Assembly (NCBI GenBank): GCA_023055425.1
Contig: JALGPY010000014.1
Span: 1,118,501 to 1,182,500 of the forward strand
DNA from: Linanthus parryae
Taxonomy: Eukaryota; Streptophyta; Magnoliopsida; Ericales; Polemoniaceae
Direction of reading: 5' to 3'
DNA: 64,000 nucleotides
The position numbers were made by a program, and so were the translations under genes. The notes beneath the pieces were generated by a model. That model did not search any database, was not told where the DNA came from, and saw only the letters and a program-made list of their open reading frames with translations. Shown one piece after another: positions 11,101 to 22,389 of the stretch. Every line of letters starts with the position of its first letter. The stretch's first letter is position 1.

Positions 11101-12093
11101 GAGCTAACGCCTCTATTAGAACCTTTTGAGTTGAATCCCTGAGTTCACTGACTTCCAGTGACATTTCGTGCTGTGGAGAAAGCAAGGTGGTGGTGTAACA
11201 GGAGAGAGCCTATTTACAGGCCCACAGTCGTTTGCTATAATCAAATGCAGTGCTGCTACTTCTTGCATCTTCATCTCACTTCCATGGCTGACATCAAAAC
11301 TCATCTCTATACAAAAAGAACCGAACAAAGAACTTCTGACATATAATCCCCATGCAGTATATGTTGCCGACAGTGCGATAAATGCACTCTGTGGCGGAGC
11401 TAGGAAGTCAAATCAGCCGGGGCAAGAAATAAGTCAAATGGTAATTGATAATATCTGAATTCAGCCGGGGCAAGAATGTATTTTTCATAAAGGTGTATTT
11501 GTTAAAAACTATAAAAATTGGGTACTAGTGGAGATTTTCAAAAGTCAGGAAGCATTTGCCCACCCTTGCCTCTTAGTGTATTTCGGTAGTACCCCCTGCA
11601 TGCACTACGAAAAGACAGATAACCCCCAGCAATTTAATTTTACTGACATCGCGTACCTATAATATGATAACATGTGTCTGGTTTGTGGGGCCCGATGTGA
11701 TACTGGTTTGGCTTTTTCTGTCAACTCCCATAGTGCATGTATCACACTGTCAGCAAACATATACTACATGATTACATGTATCCGTTGTTGACATTCTATC
11801 TGAGAAGAACAGTTTGTATATTTCAGTACATAAAAACACGGTCTGATTTTGTTACCTGGTGTTCTCTCTTTTCCTGAAGGTATTGGTTATCGGTTGGTGC
11901 TCAGCCTTCTGATCCAGTTCAGCAGCTTCTTTTCAGAGCTGGGTTGCTGCCACCACCACCGATGGTTGCTTTGGGGCGGAAAGGTGGACCCAGAAACTTC
12001 CGTCCGATCGATCCAATGACTGGCCGACCCCTAACTCCGGATAAACCACCAACACCTGAAGTAGCAGCAGACTCAAAAAGCGGCGGAGCATGA
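8127..12093 (+). CDS. Organellar (probably mitochondrial) small-subunit ribosomal protein bS16
   Basis: Three exons: 8127-8259, 8507-8552 and 11880-12093, giving 130 aa. All junctions are GT-AG and phases match. The start [19 protein letters not shown] is the conserved beginning of the bS16 family, followed by [19 protein letters not shown], then [20 protein letters not shown] (exons 2-3) and the plant-type tail [18 protein letters not shown]. Plant bS16 of this type is nuclear-encoded and imported without a long presequence; it binds 16S/18S-type organelle rRNA in the small subunit. A GA-rich leader precedes the ATG. The nearest downstream gene on the same strand is another organelle protein, RecA. 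Intron 2 is 3.3 kb and full of repeats. Plastid targeting cannot be excluded from sequence. Confidence 0.95.
8272..8503. repeat. Direct duplication inside bS16 intron 1
   Basis: A ~90-bp block (AATTTGGTGTTTAATTGAGC through GTCTTTGAT) occurs at 8272-8363 and again at 8410-8503, about 95% alike by eye. The second copy ends in GATGCAG, the functional splice acceptor for exon 2; the first ends GATCAAAC and has lost it. Confidence 0.9.
8690..10165. repeat. Old segmental duplication inside bS16 intron 2
   Basis: Two diverged copies in the same orientation: about 8695-9240 and about 9296-10160. Matching anchors are TTGACTACTTAGTTGGGTGA / TTGACTACTCAGTTGGGTGA, GTGATGATAAGAA, and GGAGATTCCTGGAAAGCC / GGAGATTCCTTGAAAGCC. 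The 138-codon open frame at 8746-9162 lies in the first copy, is not shared by the second, and is not convincing as a gene. Confidence 0.7.
10676..10939. mobile_element. MITE-A, complete copy, 264 bp
   Basis: Terminal inverted repeats AGTGAGTTTGGTATG and CATTCCAAACTCACCCA, flanked by TAG on both sides (10673-10675 and 10940-10942). The inside contains repeated CTTATAAGT palindromes. It sits in bS16 intron 2. The 3-bp duplication suggests a PIF/Harbinger-type source. Confidence 0.8.
11391..11585. mobile_element. MITE-C (hAT-like) copy, right end degraded
   Basis: Begins GTGGCGGAGCTAGGAAGTCA and continues with CAGCCGGGGCAAGAA, as in the complete copy at 44996-45190. The right terminal repeat is lost, so no target duplication can be read. 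Confidence 0.65.
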
Positions 12094-12334
12094 AACTTTG
12101 CATCTTTAAGCCTTTAGATTCAGGTGTTTTGAGGATTTGAAATTTTACCCAGTTGTAATCCATATGATCAGAAAATGTCATAATGCTTTTTGGCTTTTAA
12201 CTTGTTTCACATTTGAAAGACACTCTTGTCCAAAATTAGTTGTTGTTGAATAAGGTCATGAGCATTCTGCTTTGGTCCTTCCCACCTCTTGTCTGAATCT
12301 TTGCATATTGTGTATGGTGGCAAGTGGTGGCAGG

Positions 12335-12605
12335 GGCGTGCTGGGTAAACTCCTCCCCTAGTGTCCTTTTCCAAACTAGAGGGGTGAGAGTGTCTTTGCA
12401 TCAACCTTGATGGGGTGAGATCGTCTTTTACCCGTATGTTTTTAAGGATAAAAGACACTTTCGCCCCCTCCGGTTTGATGTAAAGACTCTTTTACCCCAC
12501 ATAGTTTAGAAGCTGACACTTTCATCCCCTCGAGTTTGATGTAAAGACTCTTTTACCCCTTATAGTTTAGGAGCTGACACTTTCGCCTCTTTTTGTGTGC
12601 CAAAT
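12335..12605. mobile_element. MITE-B, rearranged copy
   Basis: Several half-units of MITE-B in both orientations: GGGGTGAGATCGTCTTTTAC and its reverse GATAAAAGACACTTTCGCCC, then two repeats of GATGTAAAGACTCTTTTACC. It begins about 240 bp after the bS16 stop and may form part of its 3'UTR or flank. Confidence 0.65.
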
Positions 12606-12644
12606 TTCAAGACAATATCACTCCATCGTGTCATTTTATGGAGA

Positions 12645-12835
12645 GATTTTTGTTTGCTCTTAGAGCAAATGATGTGGATTTGCTCTAACCATAAGAGCAC
12701 ATGACACGTCAGGAAGAAAGAGAATGAGTGGCAGACAAAAGAAAATGGATTTCTTACACGTTCATGACGTGTCCTGTGATGTATTGATTAGAGCACCACG
12801 TCATATTTGCTTTTGGAGCAAGCAATAATTACTCC
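12645..12835. mobile_element. Short palindromic MITE
   Basis: The left end TGCTCTTAGAGCAAATGATG pairs with the reverse complement of the right end (TTGCTCCAAAAGCAAATATG). The inside holds ATGACACGTCAGG and CATGACGTGTCCTG in inverted order. Similar termini are the two short direct repeats at 5224 and 6264. Confidence 0.55.
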
Positions 12836-13002
12836 ATTTTATGCTCCCAGAGGATGATCCCGTCCCCATACTATGTCTCAATTAGGGACGACATATAACT
12901 TGAAATTTGGCACATTGAAGGTGAACATGTCATTACCCAAACTATAAGGATTCTCTACGTCAAACTTGAGGGGATGGGAGTGTCTGTAATCCATTTTCTT
13001 AC

Positions 13003-13308
13003 TGTTTTTGTAAAAGACACTTACATACCCTCGGGTTTGACACATACGCCACCCTTTCTAGTTTGGGAGAGGAAACTTTCACCCCTCAAGTCTTCCCAAC
13101 CTCAAGACACTTACACTCCTGATTGTGTCATCCTGTATTCTGAGAGGGCAATTTTGTCAAAATTTATACAATTTATGACGGGACCCCGCTGCAGACTGAC
13201 GTTGTCAAAGTTTGAAAGTGTAGGTGTCGTGAAATTTGGTACACGCAGTAGAAGGGATGAAAGTGTTTTGTAGCAAACTTGAGGGGGGTGAAAGTGTCTT
13301 TTCCCTCG
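13003..13308. mobile_element. MITE-B copy, ~306 bp
   Basis: Left end GTAAAAGACACTTACATACC, right end GGGGGGTGAAAGTGTCTTTT, with the family core (ACACTTACACTCCTGATTGTG and GGCAATTTTGTCAAAA). Lies between bS16 and RecA. Confidence 0.75.
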
Positions 13309-13319
13309 TTATTATTTTT

Positions 13320-13465
13320 TTTTTGGTTTTCCAACCGGTTCCGGGGCGAAAGTATGGCAAATGAGTCTCCCAGTGAAAATTTCCACCATACATAAAAAAT
13401 TCGAACCCGAGACCTTGCTTAAGCGGAACCAAGTTGCTTCCCACTTGGACCACCAACTCCACTAA
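13320..13465 (-). mobile_element. Au-like SINE
   Basis: On the minus strand: GGTGGTCCAAGTGGGAAGC (box A-like), then GGTCTCGGGTTCGAATT (box B-like), then a body with TTCACTGGGAGACTCATTTG, the arrangement of plant Au SINEs. It is a tRNA-derived retroposon, not a working tRNA gene: the body continues well past tRNA length and no acceptor stem closes. Confidence 0.6.
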
Positions 13466-13736
13466 TTACATCAACCGTTGTTTATATGTAGGTCTCACTC
13501 AGTCTTCTCTCCTCCATCGCTCATTTCCTCAGAGAGAGAGAGGTTTAAAAGGGAGGGAAACCCCATAAACCCTAAAACCCCCTATACAAACCCCCCCATG
13601 GGAAGAGCTTCTTCACACACTCAACTACCCAAAGATCGTACCTTTCGTACATAACCCTCTCCTTCGAATCAAACCCATCTCTTGTTTCGATTCGAACGAC
13701 GCAGCCTTTGGTATATTCGGTCTGCGAAGAGCTTCA

Positions 13737-16700
13737 ATGGCGAGGCTTCTCCGGAACTCTTCGTTTCTCAAAACCCTCCTCAGCAATCCACGGGTACGTC
13801 ACCGTTTCGTAGTTCTCCGACGACCCTTTTGTTTTCTTGCTGTGAAACCCAAGTTTGCTTCATTAATTTGAAAATTTTTCTTTGAGGTTTTTACTGTAGA
13901 AATGGAGGTCAATGGGTAGTTCCCTAAATTGAACCATTGGGTTCTCTGGATTTCTATCTCAATTGGTGTTTGTACAGAAATATTAAATGAAAAAATGCAC
14001 TTAAATATTAACATTTTTCATGTGTTTTTTTTCAAATGTTTATTTATTAGACTGTGAAAGCAAGTTTAATTGTTACCAACTAGTGCATAACCCACCCCGA
14101 AGAAGAAAAATTTTCTTCAAAATGTTTAAAAAGTTTTTTATTTTTTTTATAAAGTGTTTGGTTTCTAGGATATGATGAGGATAAGCTATTCCACATTTCA
14201 CTTTTGGGGATAACTTATTCCCCGTAGTCCATTGTTATATAAATATTTTGGGATGACTTATTCTCCAAACAGCTTATTCTGTATATGGGACAAGCTATTC
14301 CACATGTCACATTTTGGGGGATGGCTTATTCTGGTAGTTTTGCTGGCTGAAAATGTTCTCTATTTGAGGGAAAAGGGAAAATGTGTGTTTGTAGCCGCTA
14401 GGGTTGCTGTGAATGTCAAGAAAATTTAGGAAATAGTGGAAGATGTTATGGTTTGGTCTTAACTCATTGTTTCGATTTGGCAGGGATGTGGAAGAGGGTT
14501 ATTGACGCCATATTCGGAGATTTGCAGTTTTTCTACTAAAGGTACTGAAATAGAACTAGCCAGTGATGTGCTCAGTTTTACACCATTAGCTTGCTCAGTG
14601 CCGAATGCATTGTTATTTCATATATGCTTATTTTTATGCCCAAGCACGACTCTGAATTCTGTTATTTCATCAGAACTAAATTGACAGTTTGGTCCACTTG
14701 TTCCTTGTGCTTCCATTTTCTGGAGTGCGATACAATGCATGTTGCTATTTGGACCATTGTGTCCCACCGATTCGCTATTTTGCTTCTAACTTCATCTCAT
14801 GTTTGCTTGAAGGTACAAAAAAGAAAACTAAATCAGCTTCAAGTGACTCGGGCGATGAAAACTTATCTCCAAAGGATGTCGCGCTAAAACAAGCAATGGA
14901 ACAGATAGAAACCTCATTTGGAAAGGGATCTATTATGTGGTTGGGTCGAGGTGCCCATCCTAAAGAAGTTCCAGTAATTTCGACCGGATCATTTTCTCTG
15001 GATATAGCTCTAGGGATTGGTGGATTTCCAAAGGTATCTTTTGGCACTGAAGTTTGATAGTTGTTGAGCATGAGCTGCAACACTTTCATGAATTAAGAAT
15101 ATTCTCTTTACTGATAGTGTTTGTGAAACATTTGCCCGGCTTATGTTTCGATCAGAAGCTTGCATATGCTGTTCTTTGTTTCTTGTAACATCTAACTCAA
15201 GGCGTGAACCTATATTACCATCGGTTTTAAATCCAAAGCATGCTGATGGGACTAGGGGGGAGGTTGGTATGACTTATAAGCTGCTTATAAGTCAATTTTG
15301 GATTATAAGTTGAAGCCAGCTGTAAGTAGTGTTTTGTATGAACTTATAAGCTGAAAAGTTGGATTTCGACTTATAAGTTCACAGTAATGAAATCGAGTCT
15401 AGATAAAGTCGATTTTTTGAAGCTTTTTCTGAACGTTTTGGACTTAAACATATTTTTCACCAAACACACCTAACTTTTTTGTTCATCTTTTTCTTCGTAG
15501 ACTTTTTTGACATAAATTTATAAGTCAACTTAAGTTGCAAATAAGTCATACCAAACTCACCCTAGGTTAATAATTCAATTGCTTATTTACTTTCTTGGAA
15601 CTCATTTTTGGCTGTATTTCGGTAAGTGTGGTTTAATGTACTACCAGCTTTATGTTTGCAAGTAAGTAGAAATATTGGATTTAACTTTGTTGCATGGTTG
15701 GTCACCGCCTATTATTTATTTCTCCAGGGACGCGTTGTAGAGATATATGGTCCTGAAGCTTCTGGGAAAACAACCCTTGCTCTCCATGTAATTGCTGAGG
15801 CACAGAAGCTAGGAGGTACCTCTCCGAAATCCCTCCATTAATATGCGTATGCACTCAGCGTGTGTATATGTCTGCTTAGTAGAATAAATTTTATAGTACT
15901 AATGTACTACCTCCGTTCCTCCTTGTTCTTCCTAGTAAACTATTCACCGAATCACTTTGACCCGGTGATTTGGTTAGCAAAACGATGCAAGAATTGGGTA
16001 ATTTTTTCATGGTTTTGTAGGGTAAACTTTATAACTCGTTGAAAAAAAATATCAAATTTTTGCATCGTTTTGCTAACCAAATCACCGGGTTAAAGAGACC
16101 CTCAAAAGTCGAAGTATGAAGAATCACGAGGAACGGAGCTAGTATAAGTTGATGCTATTTATCCGCTCCCAATAAGGAGCAGTTGGGGTTGTTGGTTGGT
16201 TAATTAGCTAATTTTTCTTACTGGATCTCTGCCGATATATGGTAGATGATTACTTCTAAAATCAAGCCCAGTGATGATTGTTTGGGCAGACCAACTCTTT
16301 GATGTGGTCAGCCCATGCAGGGGCAGAGGCATGGAGGGGCAAGGGAGCATAGGCGTCTCTTCCATGAGGCTAATTTGCCTTTGCCTAGGGCCCCCACATT
16401 AGGAAGGCCTCATAATATGTAAAACATGTAAGGTGTTTTGGTATTTGTCTATTTAGTTATGAATAATCTATATTTACACACATTATGAGTAACTTAAATA
16501 AGTAAAACATCACTCATAAAATAAAGAAGTATGGAAGATATTTTCATACTTTCCTTTAAAATAACCCGAAATAATATTTGCAAACTTTAAAGAACCCTTA
16601 ACAAGTTAACAACCTCATTATTATTTTTCTAAAAAGGAGGTTAACAATTTTATCAAAAAACCAAATTTCCCGCGTAGTTGGTTAAAATTTATATAAGCGA

Positions 16701-19700
16701 CTAAATAATTTTCGAGAAACAATTATAATCAAGTTGAAAAAGGACATGTAGCGTAGCAATTACATCGCAAATAAGAACTGTAGTAAAAATTAATTTCGAG
16801 AGAATATAATAAATTCTCATCATTAACGAGGTGAATGACATAGCTTGTAGGAGTATTGAATAATGGGGCCTCGAATGAGCAACTCGCCTAAGGCCCCATG
16901 ATAGGTAGAGACAGCCCTGCAAGGGGGTCCCCCCCCCCCCCCCCCCCCCCAACCCCAAAAAAAATAACATTTTGAAGAACTACAGATTCACCCCCATATT
17001 TTGAAGATTAATTCAGTTGTACCCCCCTTTTTATCACAAATGTGCCCTCAAGAAATCGCAATTATGTCCAAAATGTTGAAATATTTGTTTTTAAGGACCC
17101 TTGCACATACATTTCATTAGACTCCTAGCCATTTAAAAAAATCATGCCCCCTCTCCCTGAATCCTGGCTCCCCCACTGACCCCTAACACGGATCATGCCA
17201 CATGATCCTTAGCATATGTGCACAATGTCCTTTTCTGCATCTTTAGATGAATTGTTTCCCTTCAATTCCATTTCAAGCTAATTTATTTTGGCTTATTATG
17301 TTGGTTGTAGTTACTCTTTTGCCACATAAAAAAAAAATATGGAATTGAAGAGAGGTGTGTCTGATAAATAATTTTATTTGGTACAGGTTACTGTGTTTTT
17401 GTTGATGCTGAGCATGCCCTAGATCAATCACTAGCTGAGAAAATTGGTGTAAATACAAAAAACTTGCTTCTATCGCAACCGGATTGCGGTGAACAAGCTC
17501 TCAGTCTCGTGGATACTATTATACGAAGTGGATCTGTTGATGTTGTGGTTGTTGATAGTGTAAGTATTTCATCATGCTACTTTGGTGCTATCTCTGCGTC
17601 TGAAGGGTGCTTATAGGGGTTGTTTGGAAGTTGGTTGTTAGTTTCTTGTAAACTAAAAACAATATATTCGGATAGCTTAAGTCTTTTTGTTGATTGATTT
17701 GGGGTAAAAGACACTTTCACCCCCTCTTGTTTCATTGAAAGACACTTTCACCCATTCAGTGTGCCGAACTTAAGAAAACTTACACCCCATATTGTTACGC
17801 CGTTACTCTGGAATTGGGAACCGTCACTAAAAATAATTTTTGGGACACATTTGTCCTCATGTTGTGAAAATTGTAGGGATTGCCCGATGGTATATTAGAC
17901 TTTTTGTATGATATGGGGGTCAAATTTGTCTCTAAAATTAGGGTAAAAGACACTTTCACCCCCTCTAGTTTCACAAAAGGACACTTTCACCCCCTCTAGT
18001 TTGAAAATGACACTCTCACCCCTTCTAGTTCAAATTACTTGAAAGTGTCTTTTTCCAAACTAGAGAGGGTGAAAGTGTCTTTTACCCTTTTATTTTGGGA
18101 CCTGTTTTTCTTAGTGTGTGTGTTCAGTTTTTAGTTTTTACAAAAGCCGAGAAATCACTACATCCAAACAACCCTATAATTTATATCTAGCATGAAAATG
18201 CTTGCCTATTTATATATTTTTACCCTTGTAGGTTGCGGCCCTGGTGCCCAAAGGTGAACTTGACGGCGAAATGGGTGATGCTCATATGGCAATGCAAGCT
18301 AGATTGATGAGTCAAGCCCTCCGCAAATTGAGCCACTCGTTATCGTTATCACAGACGATATTGATATTCATAAATCAGGTAGCTGTCTGAAAACTATGAG
18401 GTAAGAGCAAAACGAATATTGACTTTCATAGACGATGACTACATTGTTTATTTGTATAGGTAAGGGCAAAATTGTCCACTTTTGGTGGATTTGGTGGGCC
18501 CACTGAAGTTACGTGTGGTGGCAATGCTCTGAAATTCTATGCCTCTATGCGCCTTAACATCAAGAGGATAGGATCTGTGAAGAGAGCAGAAGAGGTATGG
18601 GTTATATTTTATAACTTATGAAATTGTGGCCTTAAATATGAGTGTCGTAGATGTTGGGCTTGTTTGGATAAATATGTTTTTGTTGAATTTTGAACTGTTT
18701 TCTCTCTTCGTCACACCCACTCATTCCAGAAACTGTACACCAAGTAGCGCTCATCCAAACAAGACCATTGTAGAATAATGTGTTCCTAATGCCAGTTACT
18801 TCAGCTCACCTCAATCACTCAATGGTTTGCATCAAATAATTCCTTCAGGGGTTTCCTCTAAATCTTACTTTATATGAGTTTAGGTTTCTTGGTCTCTGTA
18901 TGATCTCTTTGCTCTTCTTCACCTGTAGTTACCTTACAACCCTTAGTGCGGATGAAATTATTCTTCTCTTATTACCGTATTTTACGGATTAAGGACATGG
19001 TTTTACACCTCATTTGGTCTTCCCTCATTTTATCTTACATTGGTACCCACATCTAGGTTTTTCTTAGTATATATTCGATTTGCAGATTTGGTTTTCGGGT
19101 TGTCATTTTTCGTTCACAGGGTTCTTATCTCCTTGGTGTTGATCTCATTGTAAATAGTGCAGCGGTCTAGTATATCTGAGCACAGATATTTGTTTCTAGT
19201 CATAATCTTGCACGACTTCAACTGTGCAAAAGATACCCAATTGAAGCCAAAAGAAAATCGAAATTGAGCAAAAGCAAATCTCAATTGCAGCAAAGGAATA
19301 TAGAACTCCAATTAGAAAACTTTACAGTGCGAAAGATACCCAATTGAAGCCAAAAGAATGGCATTCATCAAAATTGAACTAAAGGCTGTATCACATGAAT
19401 TGAAGAACACTGAAAAATCTTAAGTAGATCTCGTAACATCATCTTCACTCTTAATAGGATTGGCAGCAGTCTCTTGGCAGTTGCGACTTTTGCATTTTTG
19501 TCTATGTTAAGTATTATCCTTTTTTTTTGTTCGAAAAGAAGTATTATCCTTTATAAAAGAAATTAAGTGGTTCAGCGACAAGTAGTTTGCTTCTCATCTA
19601 TTGGGTATACTATTTTAAGCTGTAAAAAATCTATTAAACCTGCAGCCAATGTCAACACCCAACTTTGAGTTTAATCTTTGTAGCTCACCGATCACCATTA

Positions 19701-21309
19701 CCATCAGGGGTGTAAACAAGCCGAGCTAATACGAATTGTGCTTGGCTTGGGTTTATTAGAACTCTATATTGCAGGCTCTGGTTTGGCTAGGCTCCATTTG
19801 TTTAAGTTTGGCTCAGGCTTAGCTCGTGAAGAGTGTGATGTGAACTCAAGCTTCAAAGCTCGAGGTCGAGCTTAGAAACAAAACTCAACCTAGAAACAAA
19901 ACTAAATTAAAGTAGACATTGATTATTACAGTACTCCCTTCGTCCCAAAATGTTAGTTTTGTTTGCCATTTTAGCCTGTCCCAAAATTGTGCCCTGTTCG
20001 TGAATGGATTGCTTTTTTCCACTATTCTTCCACTCTTACCCCTAATTAACCACTTGATTTATTCTATTTGTAGGGACCTACGTGTATTATCATCATTAAT
20101 GTATGAGGGCAATCTTGGTAGTGCATGATCTTTTGGCATCTTTTTTGACTACCTTAATATTCGTGAAAAATCAAATAATACTTAACATTTTAGGACGGAG
20201 GGAGCATCACTCTTTAGTCTCCAAGTCAAATAATACTTAGGGACTTCCATTTTAGGAGAGGAAGACGCTTAAAGTGGCAGTAGTGGCGGAACTAGAACTC
20301 GTGGGAGGGAGGCACACTTGTAACTCAGGTTGAAAAAATTGATTGTAGTAATATGACCAGCAATCTTATAACTTTCAGTGCGGGCCGTGCCAATTTGGCA
20401 CGCGGGTCGGCCAGTAGTGCCACCATGAGTAAAGCTTATACCGAAGTAGTATTCTCGATAAACTAGACGGGCTAAATGGGCGGGTTGGGGTTAATATGGA
20501 CCCATTTGTAGCCCGCCCAATTAAACAAATGATATTACACAGGTTGGGCGGCTTAATCCCATTTCTGCTGGTGCCCATTTATAAATGGGCTCAACCCTGT
20601 CAACCCGTTCATTACACAACTCTAAGTGTAAAGCTGATACCCAACTAGTATCCTGATCCCTGATTTTGGTGGGACTCCTTTGTGATCACTTATTGCGCAA
20701 GGGCAGATGTACACTAGGCGTAGTGGGGCTATAGCCCCCACTCAACTTTTGAAAATTGAAATTTTACTCATAATTTTGTTAATATTTTCTGTTTACCCCT
20801 TTAAAAGTTACACTATAGTCCCGACTCAACTTTACAAAATTTAAGTTTTATTTATATGTTTAAAATTTTCATTTTTGCCCCCACTACAACAAGATCCCTC
20901 GATCCGCCCCTCCTTATGCTTGTCTTTTTGGCAGATTGTTGGTAGTCAAGTCCTTGTCAAGGTCGTCAAGAACAAGCACGCCCCGCCGTTCAAAACTGCA
21001 GAATTCGAGCTAGAATTTGGAAAAGGAATATCTCGGGAGTCTGAAATCGTGGAGCTTGGATTGAAACACAAGTTGATAGAGAAGAACGCCGGCTCTTGGG
21101 TTACCCTAAACGGGCAGAGGCTCAATGGCAAGGAGAACATCAAAAAGTACCTGGTCGCAAACCCCAATGTGATGCAAGAACTAACGACGAAGCTCCGGGA
21201 ACTTCTCCTCGCGCCGCCGCCGGAAACCGGTTCTGACGAAGACCCCGAGGAAGAGATAGTTTTGCCGGATTCGACCGATGAAGAGCTCATATCTGCTGCC
21301 GAGGCGTGA
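13737..21309 (+). CDS. RECA3: Mitochondrial RecA homolog (RECA2/RECA3 type)
   Basis: Eight exons: 13737-13793, 14484-14541, 14813-15033, 15728-15815, 17387-17559, 18232-18378, 18460-18594 and 20935-21309; 417 aa, all GT-AG with matching phases. The N-terminus [19 protein letters not shown] is Arg/Ser/Leu-rich with no acidic residue, a mitochondrial-type presequence. Walker A is GPEASGKTT at 120-128, Walker B VVVVDS at 194-199. Other RecA signatures are [40 protein letters not shown] (L1 region), INQVRAKL, the L2 [20 protein letters not shown] and [15 protein letters not shown]. It ends in an acidic tail ([11 protein letters not shown]). It should catalyse ATP-dependent strand exchange and repair of organelle DNA. 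The 1-to-1 assignment to RECA3 is by resemblance of the N-terminus and acidic tail to plant RECA3 proteins I remember; RECA2 is the alternative. Confidence 0.95.
14150..14345. mobile_element. MITE-like repeat in RecA intron 1
   Basis: Repeated internal blocks GATAAGCTATTCCACATTTC, GACTTATTCTCCAAACAGC and GACAAGCTATTCCACATGTC point to a small palindromic transposon, but the termini are not clear. Confidence 0.4.
15256..15562. mobile_element. MITE-A, complete copy, 307 bp
   Basis: Ends GGGGGAGGTTGGTATGACTT and AAGTCATACCAAACTCACCC, flanked by TAG (15253-15255 and 15563-15565). Lies in RecA intron 3. Confidence 0.8.
15907..16142. mobile_element. Stowaway-like MITE (MITE-D), 236 bp
   Basis: Inverted ends CTACCTCCGTTCCTCCTTG and CACGAGGAACGGAGCTAG with a TA on each side. 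The family signature CCCGGTGATTTGGTTAGCAA occurs at the left and its reverse complement at the right. Lies in RecA intron 4. Other copies: 22390-22625, 27899-28110, 28135-28375, 32256-32470, 37721-37984. Confidence 0.85.
16320..17185. mobile_element. Composite of two degraded elements with a poly-C tract, RecA intron 4
   Basis: The left piece opens GGGGCAAGGGAGCATAGGCG and closes near 16900 with CGCCTAAGGCCCCATGATAG, an inverted pair. A pure C run (about 16929-16950) follows, then a second piece ending GGATTCAGG/CCTGGCTCCCCCACTG, typical of hAT-like MITE ends. Superfamily assignment is tentative. Confidence 0.45.
17703..18096. mobile_element. MITE-B with a second palindromic MITE-B piece inside
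   Basis: Outer left end GGGTAAAAGACACTTTCACC at 17703. A second copy of the same end sits at 17940, followed by three repeats of ACTTTCACCCCCTCTAGTTT type, and the right end GGGTGAAAGTGTCTTTTACC. The 17940-18096 part is almost fully self-complementary. Lies in RecA intron 5. Confidence 0.8.
19705..19905. mobile_element. hAT-type remnant
   Basis: Begins CAGGGGTGTAAACAAGCCGA and contains repeated GCTCAGGCTTAGCTCG and GCTCGAGGTCGAGCTT blocks, the usual look of plant hAT non-autonomous elements. The right end is not clear. In RecA intron 7. Confidence 0.5.
19934..20204. mobile_element. Stowaway MITE, classic CTCCCTCCGTCC type
   Basis: Ends CTCCCTTCGTCCCAAAATG and CATTTTAGGACGGAGGGAG, with TA at the left. 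In RecA intron 7. Confidence 0.85.
20275..20640. mobile_element. Degraded hAT-like sequence
   Basis: Blocks GTGGCGGAACTAGAACTCG, GGGCGGGTTGGGGTTAATAT and CAACCCGTTCATTACACAAC resemble hAT/GGCGGA-type elements. No target duplication found. In RecA intron 7. Confidence 0.35.
20695..20918. mobile_element. MITE-F copy next to the last RecA splice acceptor
   Basis: Left end GGGCAGATGTACACTAGG, right end ATCCCTCGATCCGCCCCTCC, with AT-rich halves each containing a CACTATAGTCCCGACTC or GGGGCTATAGCCCCCACTC block. Related elements lie at 58475-58672 and 61530-61715. Its right end is about 15 bp from the acceptor AG at 20933-20934. Confidence 0.6.
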
Positions 21310-21747
21310 CGCCGCCCCGCCGACCACTGATGTAGGACCCACCGAAAGGGTAGCTGGTGGTTTTTTTTTTTGTCGATGTCTTGGGTATGGAGGGAGGAAA
21401 AATGTGAGCGTTACTTCTGCGCAAAACGAGGAAACAGTGGTAATTGGGCTCTATCGGGTTTCGGGCTAATATTATATGGGTAAACCCTAGCTCCTTTGAA
21501 CTATTGTGCTTGTGTATATCTGGGCACTGTTGCAAGTTATGGGGTTCAGAAGGAAACAATCTGGTTTCGTGAAACCCTTATGAATCTGTAGCTCGTACGG
21601 TGCATGTTTAAGTGATGTTTCCAGGGGCAAAATCGGGTCATTATCGTATTATCTTGATCGTTTTTGTTTCTGTTGTGACTTTTTCCCCATTTCTTTCATA
21701 TTATTGAAGATAAATGTTATTTAAATGTTCTGTCGGAGATGCTAAGC
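21310..21747 (+). other. RecA 3' flank
   Basis: Presumed 3'UTR and flank of the RecA gene. No convincing poly(A) signal was fixed by eye, and no second gene seen. Confidence 0.5.
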
Positions 21748-22282
21748 TCTTACCTCCTCACATTTGAGAGATACAGACATTTTCGCCCTCTTCTGGTTCG
21801 GGAAATCACACTTTCATCCCTTGAATGTGCAAAACTTTGGGACATTTACACTCGCTGATTCTGTTATTTCGTACTGTAAGAGGGGAAATTTGTCCCCCAA
21901 ACATTGAAGAACCCGCACCGTAATTAAACTAACAGCTTTACAACTAGTGGGTGTTGATGCTTAAAGTTTCACACACATTAGGGTGAAAGTGTTGCTTCCA
22001 CCCTTGCCTATTTGGGAAATGAATCTTTCACCCCTAATGTGTGTCAAATTTAAGACACTTGCACTTTTTAACTGTGACATTCCATACTTCTAGAGGGCAA
22101 ATTTATCACCAAAATTACTGTGAGTGATGGACTTGTGCGCACATACCAGCGTCACAATAAGGAACTGTAGGTGTCTTAAAGTTTGGCACTCATAAGGGGT
22201 GGAAATTTCATATCCCAAAAATAAAGATGCTAAAGTGTCTTTATGTCAAACTTGAGTGGGTAAAAGTGTCTTTTACTTGAAA
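21748..22282. mobile_element. Two diverged MITE-B copies in tandem
   Basis: The first unit starts with CTCTTACCTCCTCACATTTG and contains GACATTTACACTCGCTGATTC. The second contains GACACTTGCACTTTTTAACTG and GAGGGCAAATTTATCACC, and closes with GAGTGGGTAAAAGTGTCTTT. The core matches the 13003 and 32509 copies. Confidence 0.7.
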
Positions 22283-22389
22283 TATTTTTTTTGCCAACCA
22301 AAGAAGAAAGTGCAGTTGATGCGAATCGAAGCCTGAAATAAGAAAGATAATAATCTTCTTGACATTTTCTCTTTCACATTTCATAAATT

